Assembly: GCA_947625815.1 (NCBI GenBank)
Contig: CANQPU010000009.1
Span: 1 to 64,000 of the forward strand
Length of the DNA: 64,000 nucleotides
Reading direction: 5' to 3'
Source of the DNA: an uncultured Oscillospiraceae bacterium
GTDB lineage: Bacteria > Bacillota > Clostridia > Oscillospirales > Oscillospiraceae
Positions 1 through 7,536 of the stretch are shown here, in pieces. Position numbers and translations under genes: made by a program. Under the pieces are notes generated by a model, which searched no databases, was not told where the DNA came from, and saw only the letters and a program-made list of their open reading frames with translations. Position 1 is the first letter of the stretch; the number at the start of each line of letters is the position of its first letter.

Positions 1-36
1 AGGGGCTTCGTCTGTATTATGCCCTTTTAGGGCTAT

Positions 37-636
37 TCAAGCCTCCGGCTTAGCCGGAGGTTTTGACTTTGCCATGTATTTCGCTCCGGCGTTCCAGGCC
101 TTGCCAATGAGCTCTCCCGTGGCGTAGTAGCCGTTTCGCATCTGGTCGAAGGAGAAGGCCCGGAGCTTTCCCGCGTCCACGCGGCCCTTCTCATCCAAAA
201 CGCTCTCGTCCGCCAGGACGTTGACGATCCTGCCCAGCACCCGAAGGCCGTAGGGCTCGTCCTCCATCCGCTCCACGGTGCACTCCAGCGTCAGGGGGTA
301 CTCCTCGATCACCGGGGCGTCCACCCGGGAGCTCTTTACGGCGTGAAGGCCCGAGCGCTCAAACTTGTCGGGGACCTTATTTGCCGAGGCGATGCCGAAA
401 TAGTCCGACTGCGCCAGGGTGTCCTCCCCGGGGACAGCCAGGGTAAAGGCCCCGCGGGCCCGCAGGTTCGCCACCGTCTTGTGGTCGGCCTCCAAATTCA
501 AGGCCACCATGTCCTCGGCGCAGATACCGCCCCAGGCCATCATCATCTCGTCCACGGAGCCGTCCTCGTTATAGGTCCCGATCATGTAGGTGGGCATGGG
601 GAAGAGATAGGGCTTTACCCCAAGATCCTTTTTCAT
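37..636 (-). CDS. Flavin reductase family protein (FMN-binding split barrel)
   Basis: A 199-residue protein matching the flavin reductase-like family, which binds FMN in a split beta-barrel and passes electrons from NAD(P)H to flavin or to a partner. What I see: an N-terminal PMPTYMIGTYNEDGSVDEMM segment, then a middle part with the family's KSSRVDAPVIEE-like stretch, and no membrane segment, so it is cytoplasmic. The ATG at 636 follows AGAAAGGAGTTTTTGCT, a good ribosome site, and a sigma-A promoter lies just upstream. It is transcribed alone; the next gene upstream on this strand has its own terminator. The physiological substrate cannot be read from the sequence. Confidence 0.85.
   Translation of the reverse strand: MKKDLGVKPYLFPMPTYMIGTYNEDGSVDEMMMAWGGICAEDMVALNLEADHKTVANLRARGAFTLAVPGEDTLAQSDYFGIASANKVPDKFERSGLHAVKSSRVDAPVIEEYPLTLECTVERMEDEPYGLRVLGRIVNVLADESVLDEKGRVDAGKLRAFSFDQMRNGYYATGELIGKAWNAGAKYMAKSKPPAKPEA
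41..64 (+). terminator. Possible rho-independent terminator of a gene left of the window
   Basis: An 8-bp GC stem (42-49 with 53-60) is followed by TTTT on the plus strand. It lies inside the last codons of the minus-strand flavin reductase gene, so it could end a plus-strand transcript entering from outside the window. The U-tract is short. Confidence 0.4.
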
Positions 637-677
637 AGCAAAAACTCCTTTCTGATTGAGAAATCAACTGTGAGACC

Positions 678-706
678 ATTTTACCAGCCTTTGGAGTGGA
701 TTGCAA
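678..706 (-). promoter_or_regulatory. Sigma-A promoter of the flavin reductase gene
   Basis: On the minus strand TTGCAA (706-701) is followed after 17 bp by TAAAAT (683-678), with a TGG just upstream that makes an extended -10. It points at the flavin reductase start at 636. Confidence 0.7.
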
Positions 707-708
707 GA

Positions 709-734
709 GAAAAGGGCGGGTCTGGGACCCGCCC
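709..734 (-). terminator. Rho-independent terminator after the small-gene pair
   Basis: The arms GGGCGGGTC and GACCCGCCC (714-722 and 726-734) form a 9-bp stem. Read on the minus strand, a run of Ts follows. It ends the transcript carrying the genes at 774-944 and 958-1131. Confidence 0.75.
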
Positions 735-773
735 CTGCAAATAGGAATATGACTTTTCTGCTTTCGTACAAAT

Positions 774-944
774 TCAGCCCCGAAACACTGCCGAAGCGGA
801 GGGACCGCGGTGAAGGTCCTGAAGATCCGCGGCGGGGATGTCGTTTTCAAGGTTGTCCCGGGCAAGGTCGTTGTCGATAACGGGGTAGAGTCCCGGCTCG
901 ATGGGGATCTCCAGGTCCCTCTTTTTGTCCTTTTTCTTTTCCAT
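774..944 (-). CDS. Small charged protein of unknown function
   Basis: A 56-residue open frame starting at ATG 944 with MEKKKDKKRDLEIPIEPG and ending PSASAVFRG. It starts 13 bases after the stop of the gene at 958-1131, and GGGGGGATC lies at ribosome-site distance upstream, so the two are probably translated from one mRNA. The N-terminus is strongly basic and the rest acidic; there is no signal peptide, cysteine or membrane segment. I do not recognise a family. It is too short for coding statistics, so support comes from operon position, the ribosome site and the terminator just after the stop. Confidence 0.5.
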   Translation of the reverse strand: MEKKKDKKRDLEIPIEPGLYPVIDNDLARDNLENDIPAADLQDLHRGPSASAVFRG

Positions 945-957
945 AATGATCCCCCCG

Positions 958-1131
958 TCAACCGTCGCCGCGGGTGAGGTTTTGGGCGTAATCCTTCAGA
1001 CTCGCGAAGGAGTTGACGCCGTCCGCCCGCGTGCCGATCTGGTCCCTGACATAATCGGGGAGAGTGTCGAAATAGTGCTTTGCCTCCGCGTCGTTTTCAA
1101 GCAGCGCGAATAAGTCGGGATAAGTTCTCAC
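958..1131 (-). CDS. Small conserved Clostridia-type protein (57 residues), function unknown
   Basis: A 57-residue protein starting at GTG 1131, eight bases after a perfect AGGAGG. The sequence runs from VRTYPDLFALLENDAEAKHY to SFASLKDYAQNLTRGDG. I recall short proteins of this YFDxLPDYVRDQI...NSFASLxDYAENLTRGD pattern in many Oscillospiraceae and Lachnospiraceae genomes, annotated only as hypothetical. It is soluble, acidic and likely helical, with no signal peptide. It is first in a two-gene unit with the 56-residue protein. A hairpin overlaps its ribosome site. No function should be inferred. Confidence 0.7.
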   Translation of the reverse strand: MRTYPDLFALLENDAEAKHYFDTLPDYVRDQIGTRADGVNSFASLKDYAQNLTRGDG

Positions 1132-1139
1132 GGTAAATA

Positions 1140-1166
1140 CCTCCTGTGGGTTTCAGTCTCCACAGG
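1140..1166 (-). promoter_or_regulatory. Hairpin overlapping the ribosome site of the 57-residue gene
   Basis: On the minus-strand mRNA, a 7-bp stem (1160-1166 with 1143-1149) has a 10-nt loop. Its 3' arm covers half of the AGGAGG (1145-1140) of the GTG-started gene, so folding could limit ribosome access. No sensor domain is visible. Confidence 0.35.
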
Positions 1167-1264
1167 TAGTATTTGAGCCGCCGCCCGGTTTATGCGCCGG
1201 GATCTATCCTCCGAGGAGACGAAGCGCGACATGTTCGAAGGAGGATCCTGAATAAGATCCGATC

Positions 1265-1297
1265 AAAAAGGGCGGAGCGGTCCATACCGCTCCGCCC
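1265..1297 (-). terminator. Strong terminator of the SLOG-family gene
   Basis: The arms GGGCGGAGCGGT and ACCGCTCCGCCC (1270-1281 and 1286-1297) form a perfect 12-bp stem. On the minus strand TTTTT (1269-1265) follows. The stop codon at 1303 is six bases upstream. Confidence 0.85.
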
Positions 1298-1302
1298 GCA
1301 GA

Positions 1303-1776
1303 TCATGTGAGGCACAAAAGGTCGATCTCCCGCGTGTCGATGTTGAGCTTTTTCGCCTGCCTGACGGTGGCGTAGGTCCCGCCGTGCAGCCTGCCGTCCC
1401 ACATGGCGATGAGGCGGGAGGACTCGGTCAGCATCCACCGGTTGCGCTTATCATAGACGCCGGGATTGTAGCTCTCAGACAGGACCACCACCTGGTCGCA
1501 CTGCTTCAGCAGCCTTTGAAAGCTCCCGCTTTTGGCGTTCAGCCGCCCGCGGTGGGATATCGCCGCGACGAGCTGGATCTCGGGCCGGTGCTTTTTGACG
1601 ATCAGGACCATTTCCGCGAAAAGCTGGTCCGAGCCCTCGGCCAGTCCGGTTATGAACCGGGTGTAACCGTCGGCCACGGCGTCCAGGATCTCCTCGCACA
1701 GCCTCAGGCACCCGCAAACGGCCTGCTCGGGCGTTAGCTTCCTGTGACCGGTAAAGCAGCAGGTGCTTTGACGCAT
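1303..1776 (-). CDS. SLOG-family nucleotide-binding protein (YpsA/DUF1273-like)
   Basis: A 157-residue protein of the SLOG superfamily (Rossmannoid, related to DprA and LOG), DUF1273/YpsA branch. Visible motifs are STCCFTGHRKL near the N-terminus, ITGLAEGSDQLFAE as the glycine-rich nucleotide loop, and a C-terminal RNRWMLTESSRLIAMWDG followed by GGTYATVRQAKK. SLOG proteins bind nucleotide-derived ligands. B. subtilis YpsA affects cell division and stress, but the ligand is uncertain, so no enzyme activity is assigned. The ATG at 1776 follows AGGAGGCGTGATCG, a clear ribosome site. The gene is monocistronic, with its own terminator. Confidence 0.85.
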   Translation of the reverse strand: MRQSTCCFTGHRKLTPEQAVCGCLRLCEEILDAVADGYTRFITGLAEGSDQLFAEMVLIVKKHRPEIQLVAAISHRGRLNAKSGSFQRLLKQCDQVVVLSESYNPGVYDKRNRWMLTESSRLIAMWDGRLHGGTYATVRQAKKLNIDTREIDLLCLT

Positions 1777-1795
1777 CGATCACGCCTCCTAATTA

Positions 1796-2178
1796 AGACT
1801 CCGGGATCCTCTCCACGGGACAGTATCCTCAACACCAAGAGCAAAGATCCCGGGATCGTCACGATCCGGAAGCTCCGCGACGGGCCGGAGATCAGCGCGA
1901 GGGAGCTTTTCGGCGGTCCCATCTTCGACGAGCCTGACCCGGGGATCCGATAGACGCACGAAAGCGGACAGCCCCGCGCCGGGAGATGACGCAGGGCTGC
2001 GTTTTTCATGGGGAACGGCGCCCACAGGCGGACCGTTTGCCGCGGGATCCGGGAAAGGGCGCCCCTGTCCGAAAGGCGCTTTCCATTTTAGCCCTTTTCC
2101 CCATGAAATGCAAGCCCCTCCGCCAAATATTTCCGGGGGAGTCGGTCCGTTTCCAGAGCGTTTTTTCCTTTTTGGGGG
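1796..2178. other. Gene-free, structured intergenic region
   Basis: No frame here has a credible start and ribosome site. The stretch holds a near-palindrome around 1849-1868. It also holds a perfect 12-bp inverted repeat (2004-2015 against 2097-2108) enclosing a second hairpin at about 2052-2083. A plus-strand frame ending at 1953 reads like protein (GIVTIRKLRDGPEISARE) but has no start, so it may be a decayed gene. Confidence 0.4.
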
Positions 2179-2218
2179 TGGAAACTTTTTGACAGCGGTG
2201 CTATAATACGCATATGAT
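2179..2218 (+). promoter_or_regulatory. Two overlapping sigma-A promoters for ppk
   Basis: TTGACA (2189-2194) is 18 bp from TATGAT (2213-2218). Overlapping it, TGGAAA (2179-2184) is 17 bp from TATAAT (2202-2207), which has an upstream TGC extended -10. Either could start the ppk transcript. Confidence 0.7.
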
Positions 2219-2323
2219 GCGAAGACCGATAGAAAAAACTCCCCGGGCGGCGAGAAAAAGGGCCGGCGCGGGGAGGGGAGCTTGAGCGGATACCCGTATT
2301 CTCTCATAAGGTGGGATGAGGTC

Positions 2324-4603
2324 ATGGAGTCAAACAGAAACGTGACGGAGGAGAGCGGCTATTTTGCCAACCGGGAGCTCTCGTGGCTCAAATTCAACGA
2401 GCGCGTCCTGGAGGAGGCCGGGGACACCGGGAACCCGCTGGGGGAACGGCTCAACTTTCTCTCCATCTTCCAGTCGAATCTTGACGAGTTCTACATGGTG
2501 CGGGTGGGCACGCTGCTGGATACCCTGAAAAAGGGCGTGACGGACGACAAGACGGGCCTGACCTCCGCCCAGCAGATCAAGGCGATCCTCAACCGCACTG
2601 GGGAGCTCCTGGAGCGCCGGGACGCCGTTTTCCGGGACCTGTTCGTAAGTCTGCACGACTACGGCGTGGAGCTTGTGCGGTTCGTGAGCCTGCAGGATAA
2701 GGCCCGGGCATATCTGGAGAAGTATTTCCTCTCCGATGTGCTGCCCGTGCTGTCCCCGCTGGTCATCTCCCGCCGGCAGCCCTTCCCGTTTTTGAAAAAC
2801 AAGACCACCTATGCCGTGGCCAAGCTCACCTCCCGCAAGGACGGAGAGGTGAGTCTGGGCGTGGTCCCCTGCGGGGACGGGGGGCTCAGGCGGCTCGTGC
2901 CCCTGCCTGGGGAGGGGCTGCGGTTCGTCCTCATGGAGGACCTGGTGCGTCACTTCCTGCCCCGGGTCTTTGAGCGCTACCGGGTGGAGGGCTCCGTCCT
3001 CATCAGGCTCGTGCGCAACGCCGACATCGACGTGGACGGGCCTGGCACGGACGCCGACTTCCAGTCCGCCGAGGACTACCGGAAGTCCATGGAGAAGCTG
3101 GTGCGCAGCCGTACCCGCCGGGAGCCGGTCCGGCTGGACTACAACGGCCGGCTCGACGACGACGTCCGGGCGGTCCTGCGGCGGTATCTGGGGCTCTCCA
3201 AGCGCCACCTGTTCCAGAGCTCCATCCCGCTGGATCTGAGCTTTGTCAGCTTCCTCCGGGATATCCTGCGGGACAAGACGGAGCTTTTTTACCCCAGGAG
3301 AGTGCCGCAGGCCAGTCCCTGCGTGGACGTCCACAAGCCCATCGTGCCCCAGATCCGGGACCACGACATTCTTTTGAGCTACCCCTACGAATCCATTCGC
3401 CCCTTCCAGCACCTGCTCAACGAGGCCGGGCAGGACCCGGAGGTCGTCTCCATCAAGATGACCCTTTACCGGGTCGCCCACAACAGCAAGATTGTGGAGG
3501 CGCTGTGCGACGCCGCCGAAAACGGCAAGGAGGTCGTGGTGCTGGTGGAGCTTCGCGCCCGCTTTGACGAGGAGAACAACATCGGCTGGTCCAGGGTCCT
3601 GGAACAGGCCGGTTGCCGGGTCATCTACGGGCTGGACCGGATGAAGGTCCACTCCAAGCTCCTGCTGATCACCCGCCGGCATGAGGGCGGCATCGAGTAC
3701 ATAACCCAGGTGGGGACCGGGAATTACAACGAGGACACGGTCCGGCTCTACACCGACTACGCGCTGATGACGGCCGACCGGGACATCGGCGCCGAGGCCG
3801 CCCGGGTCTTCAACTGCCTCTCCATGGGCGAGATCGTGGAGGACACCCGCTTCCTGCTGGTGGCCCCGGCGTGCCTCAGGACCCGGATCCTGGATATGAT
3901 CGACGCGGAGATCCGGGAGGCCGGAGCGGGGCGGGAGGCGTATCTGGGCTTCAAGCTCAACGGCCTGACGGACAAGGGGCTGATCGAAAAGCTGGTCGAG
4001 GCGAGTCAGGCCGGCGTGAAGATCGACCTTCTGGTGCGGGGCATCTGCTGTCTGGTGTCCGGCATCCCGGGAGTCACCGACAATATCAGCGTCTACTCCA
4101 TCGTGGGGCGGTTTTTGGAGCACGCCCGGGTCTATATCATCGGGACGGAGGGCCGCCGGAGGGTCTACATCTCCTCCGCCGACTTCATGACCCGCAACAC
4201 CCAGCGCCGCGTGGAGGTGGCCGCGCCGGTGAACGACCCCGCCATCCGGGCGCGGATTGAGGGGATGTTCTTCACCCAGCTTTCCGATACGGTGAAGCTC
4301 CGCCGCCAGACGCCGGACGGCGCCTATGTGCATGTGGAGGGGGAGGGGGAGTCCCTGAACTCCCAGGAGCGGTTTTACGAGGAGGCCTATGAGAACGCGC
4401 GTCCCTCCGCCCCGGAGGCGGCCCCCAAAACGCCGGACCCGGTCCCGGAGACGCCCGCCCCGGAGGCGCCGAAAAAGCGGGTGGCGGGGCATATCACCGT
4501 GGAGGCCCCGCTCCAGCCGAAAAAACCGGAAAAGACCCGGCGGGAGGGTGGACGGTCCGTCCGCGATCTGCTCACAAGGGTCATCCGGATCAGAAAAAAA
4601 TAA
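2324..4603 (+). CDS. ppk1: Polyphosphate kinase 1
   Basis: PPK1 reversibly moves the terminal phosphate of ATP onto polyphosphate. The four family domains are complete: the N-terminal helical part with NRELSWLKFNERVLEEA, the head domain, and two catalytic domains. The phosphorylated histidine is H443 in RMKVHSKLLLI, and the second conserved histidine is H600 in FLEHARVYII. I prefer ATG 2324 (759 residues; AAGGTGG nine bases upstream, 15 residues before NRELSW). A TTG at 2282 would add 14 residues. After about residue 675 comes a proline- and glutamate-rich segment ending in a basic tail (RSVRDLLTRVIRIRKK) that I do not recall in typical PPK1. The GH53 gene follows 63 bases later. Confidence 0.95.
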   Translation: MESNRNVTEESGYFANRELSWLKFNERVLEEAGDTGNPLGERLNFLSIFQSNLDEFYMVRVGTLLDTLKKGVTDDKTGLTSAQQIKAILNRTGELLERRDAVFRDLFVSLHDYGVELVRFVSLQDKARAYLEKYFLSDVLPVLSPLVISRRQPFPFLKNKTTYAVAKLTSRKDGEVSLGVVPCGDGGLRRLVPLPGEGLRFVLMEDLVRHFLPRVFERYRVEGSVLIRLVRNADIDVDGPGTDADFQSAEDYRKSMEKLVRSRTRREPVRLDYNGRLDDDVRAVLRRYLGLSKRHLFQSSIPLDLSFVSFLRDILRDKTELFYPRRVPQASPCVDVHKPIVPQIRDHDILLSYPYESIRPFQHLLNEAGQDPEVVSIKMTLYRVAHNSKIVEALCDAAENGKEVVVLVELRARFDEENNIGWSRVLEQAGCRVIYGLDRMKVHSKLLLITRRHEGGIEYITQVGTGNYNEDTVRLYTDYALMTADRDIGAEAARVFNCLSMGEIVEDTRFLLVAPACLRTRILDMIDAEIREAGAGREAYLGFKLNGLTDKGLIEKLVEASQAGVKIDLLVRGICCLVSGIPGVTDNISVYSIVGRFLEHARVYIIGTEGRRRVYISSADFMTRNTQRRVEVAAPVNDPAIRARIEGMFFTQLSDTVKLRRQTPDGAYVHVEGEGESLNSQERFYEEAYENARPSAPEAAPKTPDPVPETPAPEAPKKRVAGHITVEAPLQPKKPEKTRREGGRSVRDLLTRVIRIRKK

Positions 4604-4666
4604 CGCCCGTCCCGGCCGGAGCCGACCGGGGAAGCGGGCCTAAAAAAGCAGGAAGGAGAAGGTAAA

Positions 4667-6766
4667 ATGAAAAGCAGGATCTTGAAAACCGTGTTGGCGG
4701 TCCTCCTGACCGCGGCCATGTGCCTTGGCCTTACGCAGTGCGGGCAGGAGGATACGCCGGAGAACGACGGGGGAGAGGACGTGGGGAAGACGGAAGAGAC
4801 AGGGAAGGACGAGACGGGAAAGCAGGAGGAGACGGGGAAGACGGACGACGTCAGCACGCCGCTCCCCGAGCCCGTGAACGCCTCCATCTATGTGCCCTAC
4901 GTCACGGACGACGAGGACTTCATCCGCGGAACGGACGTGTCCTCCCTGCTGGTGGTGCTCAACTCCGGCGCGCGCTTCAAGGACTGGGAGGGCAACTCCC
5001 TGGGCGAGAGCGTGGAGGAGAACGGCGCGGGCTTCATGAGGCTCCTTGCCGAGGCCGGCTGCAACTGGGTGCGCCTGCGGGTCTGGAACGACCCCTATGA
5101 CGAAAACGGCCACGGCTACGGCGGCGGCAACAACGACCTTGCGTCCGCCGTGACCATGGGCAAGTGGGCCACGGACGCGGGGATGCGGGTGCTCATTGAC
5201 TTCCACTACTCCGACTTCTGGGCGGACCCCTCGCGGCAGCTGGTGCCCAAGGCCTGGGTGGGCATGGACATCGACACCAAGGCCAAGGCCCTGGGCGACT
5301 TCACCACCGACTGCCTCAACACCCTGCTGGACGCGGGCGTGGACGTGGGCATGGTCCAGGTGGGCAACGAGACCACCGTGGGCATCTGCGGCGAGACGGA
5401 ATGGCCCAACATGCTCAAGCTCTACAACGCCGGATGCGACGCCGTCCACGCGGCGGGCGACATCTTGACTTGCGTACATATGGAGGCGCCCCAGAGCGCG
5501 GATTTTGACAGCATCGCCCAGCATCTCACCGACGGCGGTGTTAAATTCGACGTGTTCGCCACCTCCTATTATCCCCAGTGGCACGGCACGAAGGAGAATA
5601 TGGCCGCCAAGCTCAAGGGGATAGCGGAAAAATTCGGCGTGAAGGTGATGGTGGCCGAGACCAGGGCCCCCTACACCGCCGAGGACGGCGACGGCTCCAA
5701 TTCCAACGCCCCCGCCGACTACGCCGTCAGCCCCCAGGGGCAGGCCCTTGAATATGCCGAGGTGGCAAAGGCCGTCCACGACATTGGCCCCGCCGGCATA
5801 GGGCTTTTCTACTGGGAGAACGCCTGGATCCCCGTGCGGAACATCTCTCAGCTCACCGGCACGGAGCGGGACGCCGCCATCGAGGAAAACAGGCGCATCT
5901 GGGATGAGTGCGGCTCCGGCTGGGCCTCCAGCTACGCCCAGAACTACGACCCCAACGCCGCCAACGGCGGCTACGGCGGGCCGGATATGAACAACAAGGC
6001 CATGTTCGACTTTGACGGCAAGCCTCTGGAGTCCCTGAACGTGTTCAAGTACATGATGACCGGCACCACGGGGTACAAGGACCACCTGGTACATGTCCCC
6101 GTCGCCATTGTGAACCTGACCGTGGGCGACGCGCTGGAGCTGCCCGCGACTGTGGACGCGGGGCATCTGAGCGGAAAGCCGGAGACCGCGGCGGTCCACT
6201 GGGAGGACACAAGCTTTGTCAACATGAACGAGCCCGGCTACTGGGAGATCAAGGGCTGGATCGACGACGGAGACGGGGAGAAGGTCTGGACCGTGGCGTA
6301 TCTGACCATAGAGCGCCCGCCGCTGCCCTCGCTCCTTGACAACGGCGGCTTTGAGAAGGGCAATGAGAGCTACACCGTGGAGAACTGGCCCGGAGACGGC
6401 ATCAACAACTTAAGCTCCAACGCCGGAAATGTCCATGCGGGCTCCTGGTGCCTGCACTTTTGGAAGAACGCCGCCTTTGAAAACGCCGTCACGAGTACGA
6501 AGATCACCCTGGAGCCGGGGACCTACACCTTCTTCCTCTACGGACAGGGCGGAGATATGGGCGAGCACAGGACCTACATCTTCGTCAGGACCCCGGACGG
6601 GGAGCTGACCCAGGACTTTGAGCTCAACGGCTACCTCAACTGGCAGCAGCCGGAGATCACCTTCACCCTTACCGAGCAGGCGGAGGTCACGCTGGGCGTG
6701 TCTGTCTCCGCCGGCGCAGGGGCCTGGGGCGCCTTTGACGACTGGAGCCTCTGCATAGCGGAATAA
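4667..6766 (+). CDS. Secreted arabinogalactan endo-beta-1,4-galactanase (GH53) with C-terminal binding module
   Basis: A 699-residue secreted enzyme that cuts beta-1,4-galactan side chains of pectin. An N-terminal signal with a cysteine suggests a lipoprotein, although the lipobox (LTQC) is imperfect. A Glu/Thr/Lys/Asp linker follows to about residue 70. The GH53 domain runs to about 440 with FIRGTDVSSLL, NWVRLRVWNDP, acid/base E235 in QVGNETTVG and nucleophile E331 in MVAETRAP. Next are an Ig-like domain (WTVAYLTIERPP) and a C-terminal jelly-roll module beginning LLDNGGFEKGNESYTVENW, which resembles galactan-binding CBM61. The ribosome site GGAAGGAGAAGG precedes ATG 4667. It fits the pectin locus at 36-48 kb but is unlinked to it. 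Confidence 0.92.
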   Translation: MKSRILKTVLAVLLTAAMCLGLTQCGQEDTPENDGGEDVGKTEETGKDETGKQEETGKTDDVSTPLPEPVNASIYVPYVTDDEDFIRGTDVSSLLVVLNSGARFKDWEGNSLGESVEENGAGFMRLLAEAGCNWVRLRVWNDPYDENGHGYGGGNNDLASAVTMGKWATDAGMRVLIDFHYSDFWADPSRQLVPKAWVGMDIDTKAKALGDFTTDCLNTLLDAGVDVGMVQVGNETTVGICGETEWPNMLKLYNAGCDAVHAAGDILTCVHMEAPQSADFDSIAQHLTDGGVKFDVFATSYYPQWHGTKENMAAKLKGIAEKFGVKVMVAETRAPYTAEDGDGSNSNAPADYAVSPQGQALEYAEVAKAVHDIGPAGIGLFYWENAWIPVRNISQLTGTERDAAIEENRRIWDECGSGWASSYAQNYDPNAANGGYGGPDMNNKAMFDFDGKPLESLNVFKYMMTGTTGYKDHLVHVPVAIVNLTVGDALELPATVDAGHLSGKPETAAVHWEDTSFVNMNEPGYWEIKGWIDDGDGEKVWTVAYLTIERPPLPSLLDNGGFEKGNESYTVENWPGDGINNLSSNAGNVHAGSWCLHFWKNAAFENAVTSTKITLEPGTYTFFLYGQGGDMGEHRTYIFVRTPDGELTQDFELNGYLNWQQPEITFTLTEQAEVTLGVSVSAGAGAWGAFDDWSLCIAE

Positions 6767-6780
6767 AACGGCGAAACACA

Positions 6781-6820
6781 AAACCGGCCGCCTGACCTAT
6801 TGTCAGGCGGCCGGTTTTTC
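6781..6820. terminator. Terminator after the galactanase, probably bidirectional
   Basis: The arms at 6781-6796 and 6802-6817 pair over about 16 bp (AAACCGGCCGCCTGAC and its complement) and are followed by Ts on the plus strand. On the minus strand a weaker T-rich stretch follows the same stem. It can serve both the galactanase and the convergent TetR gene. Confidence 0.85.
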
Positions 6821-6895
6821 CGTATGTCAGGCGGCCGGTTTTCCGTATGTCAGGCGGCCGGTTTTCCGTATATCAGGCGGCCGGTTTTTCCGTAT
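6802..6895. repeat. Four tandem copies of a terminator 3' arm
   Basis: Units of 24, 23, 23 and 24 bp begin at 6802, 6826, 6849 and 6872. Each contains TCAGGCGGCCGGTTTT followed by CCGTAT. The first unit is the 3' arm and U-tract of the galactanase terminator. The last abuts the TetR stop codon, whose TCAGGCG extends the pattern. The units differ only in the length of the T run and one G/A position. Confidence 0.9.
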
Positions 6896-6896
6896 A

Positions 6897-7448
6897 TCAG
6901 GCGAACAGCGCGCCCCTCAGGAGGTTGCGGGTCAGGCCCGTGAGGGTGTCCACGCTCAGCCCCTGGTCCCGGGTGATCCACATGTTGAGAAGCTCGTAGG
7001 TGATCCCGGCGAGGGAGGCTTTTATGTAGGGGAGCTGCCAGGGCTCGCATTTGAACATGTCGTCCAGGATGCCGGTGTCCTCCACGAAAAAGGCCCGGTT
7101 CGCGTCCTGGAAGAGGTAGCCCATGTTTTGGCGGAACAGGAGCGAGAGGAAGTCCCGGCTGTCACCCCAGAAGATGAAGTAGTCAATGAGCAGATTGTCC
7201 GGCACGGGCCGGGCGGCGGTGATCTTGTCCAGATACCTTTGATAGAGGCCGTGGAGGAGGTAGACCAGGATGTCCTCCTTGCGCTGGAAGTTGGTGTAGA
7301 AGGTCTGGCGGCTCAGTCCCGCCCGGGACGTGAGATCGGAGATGGTGATCTCCGCGAAGGGCTTGTACATCATCAGCTTCAGAAGCACCTGGGAGAGGGC
7401 GTTCTTCGAGCGGATCGCCATGGGGTTCTCCCGCTTTTGTGTCAACAT
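6897..7448 (-). CDS. TetR/AcrR family transcriptional regulator
   Basis: A 183-residue repressor-type protein. The N-terminal helix-turn-helix reads TISDLTSRAGLSRQTFYTNF, followed by the usual FQRKEDIL linker to the ligand domain. The C-terminal half resembles the TetR_C variant often seen in Bacillota and does not identify a ligand. ATG 7448 follows GGAGGAGACATAAC; a second ATG nine codons in is a weaker alternative. It lies 88 bp after the TauE/SafE pair on the same strand, with its own promoter that contains a palindrome, so autoregulation is likely. Control of the neighbouring membrane genes is an inference from adjacency. Confidence 0.88.
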   Translation of the reverse strand: MLTQKRENPMAIRSKNALSQVLLKLMMYKPFAEITISDLTSRAGLSRQTFYTNFQRKEDILVYLLHGLYQRYLDKITAARPVPDNLLIDYFIFWGDSRDFLSLLFRQNMGYLFQDANRAFFVEDTGILDDMFKCEPWQLPYIKASLAGITYELLNMWITRDQGLSVDTLTGLTRNLLRGALFA

Positions 7449-7503
7449 GTTATGTCTCCTCCCGCATAGATTATGTCAACCAAAACGGCTGATATTGTTT
7501 ACA

Positions 7504-7532
7504 AGTGTAATAGCTTTTACACAAAAAGTCAA
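7504..7532 (-). promoter_or_regulatory. tetR promoter with embedded operator palindrome
   Basis: On the minus strand TTGACT (7532-7527) is 17 bp from TACACT (7509-7504). The 18-bp near-palindrome GTGTAATAGCTTTTACAC (7505-7522) fills the spacer and -10, which is where a TetR repressor would block its own transcription. Confidence 0.65.
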
Positions 7533-7536
7533 GCGT

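Noticed and set aside
1789..2325. Minus-strand open frame of 178 codons upstream of the SLOG gene
   Set aside because: It has no ribosome site, is low-complexity Pro/Ser/Gly-rich, runs through the ppk promoter and into ppk, and resembles no protein.
2330..4492. Long open frame antisense to ppk, and similar long antisense frames over hom, lysC, pcrA, valS, copA and the transporter genes
   Set aside because: They are rich in His, Gly, Val and Asp as expected from the complement of GC-rich codons, lack ribosome sites, and oppose genes with clear family motifs.
6802..6895. Possible CRISPR-like array because of four regular repeats
   Set aside because: The units are directly adjacent without spacers and derive from one terminator arm; no cas genes are nearby.
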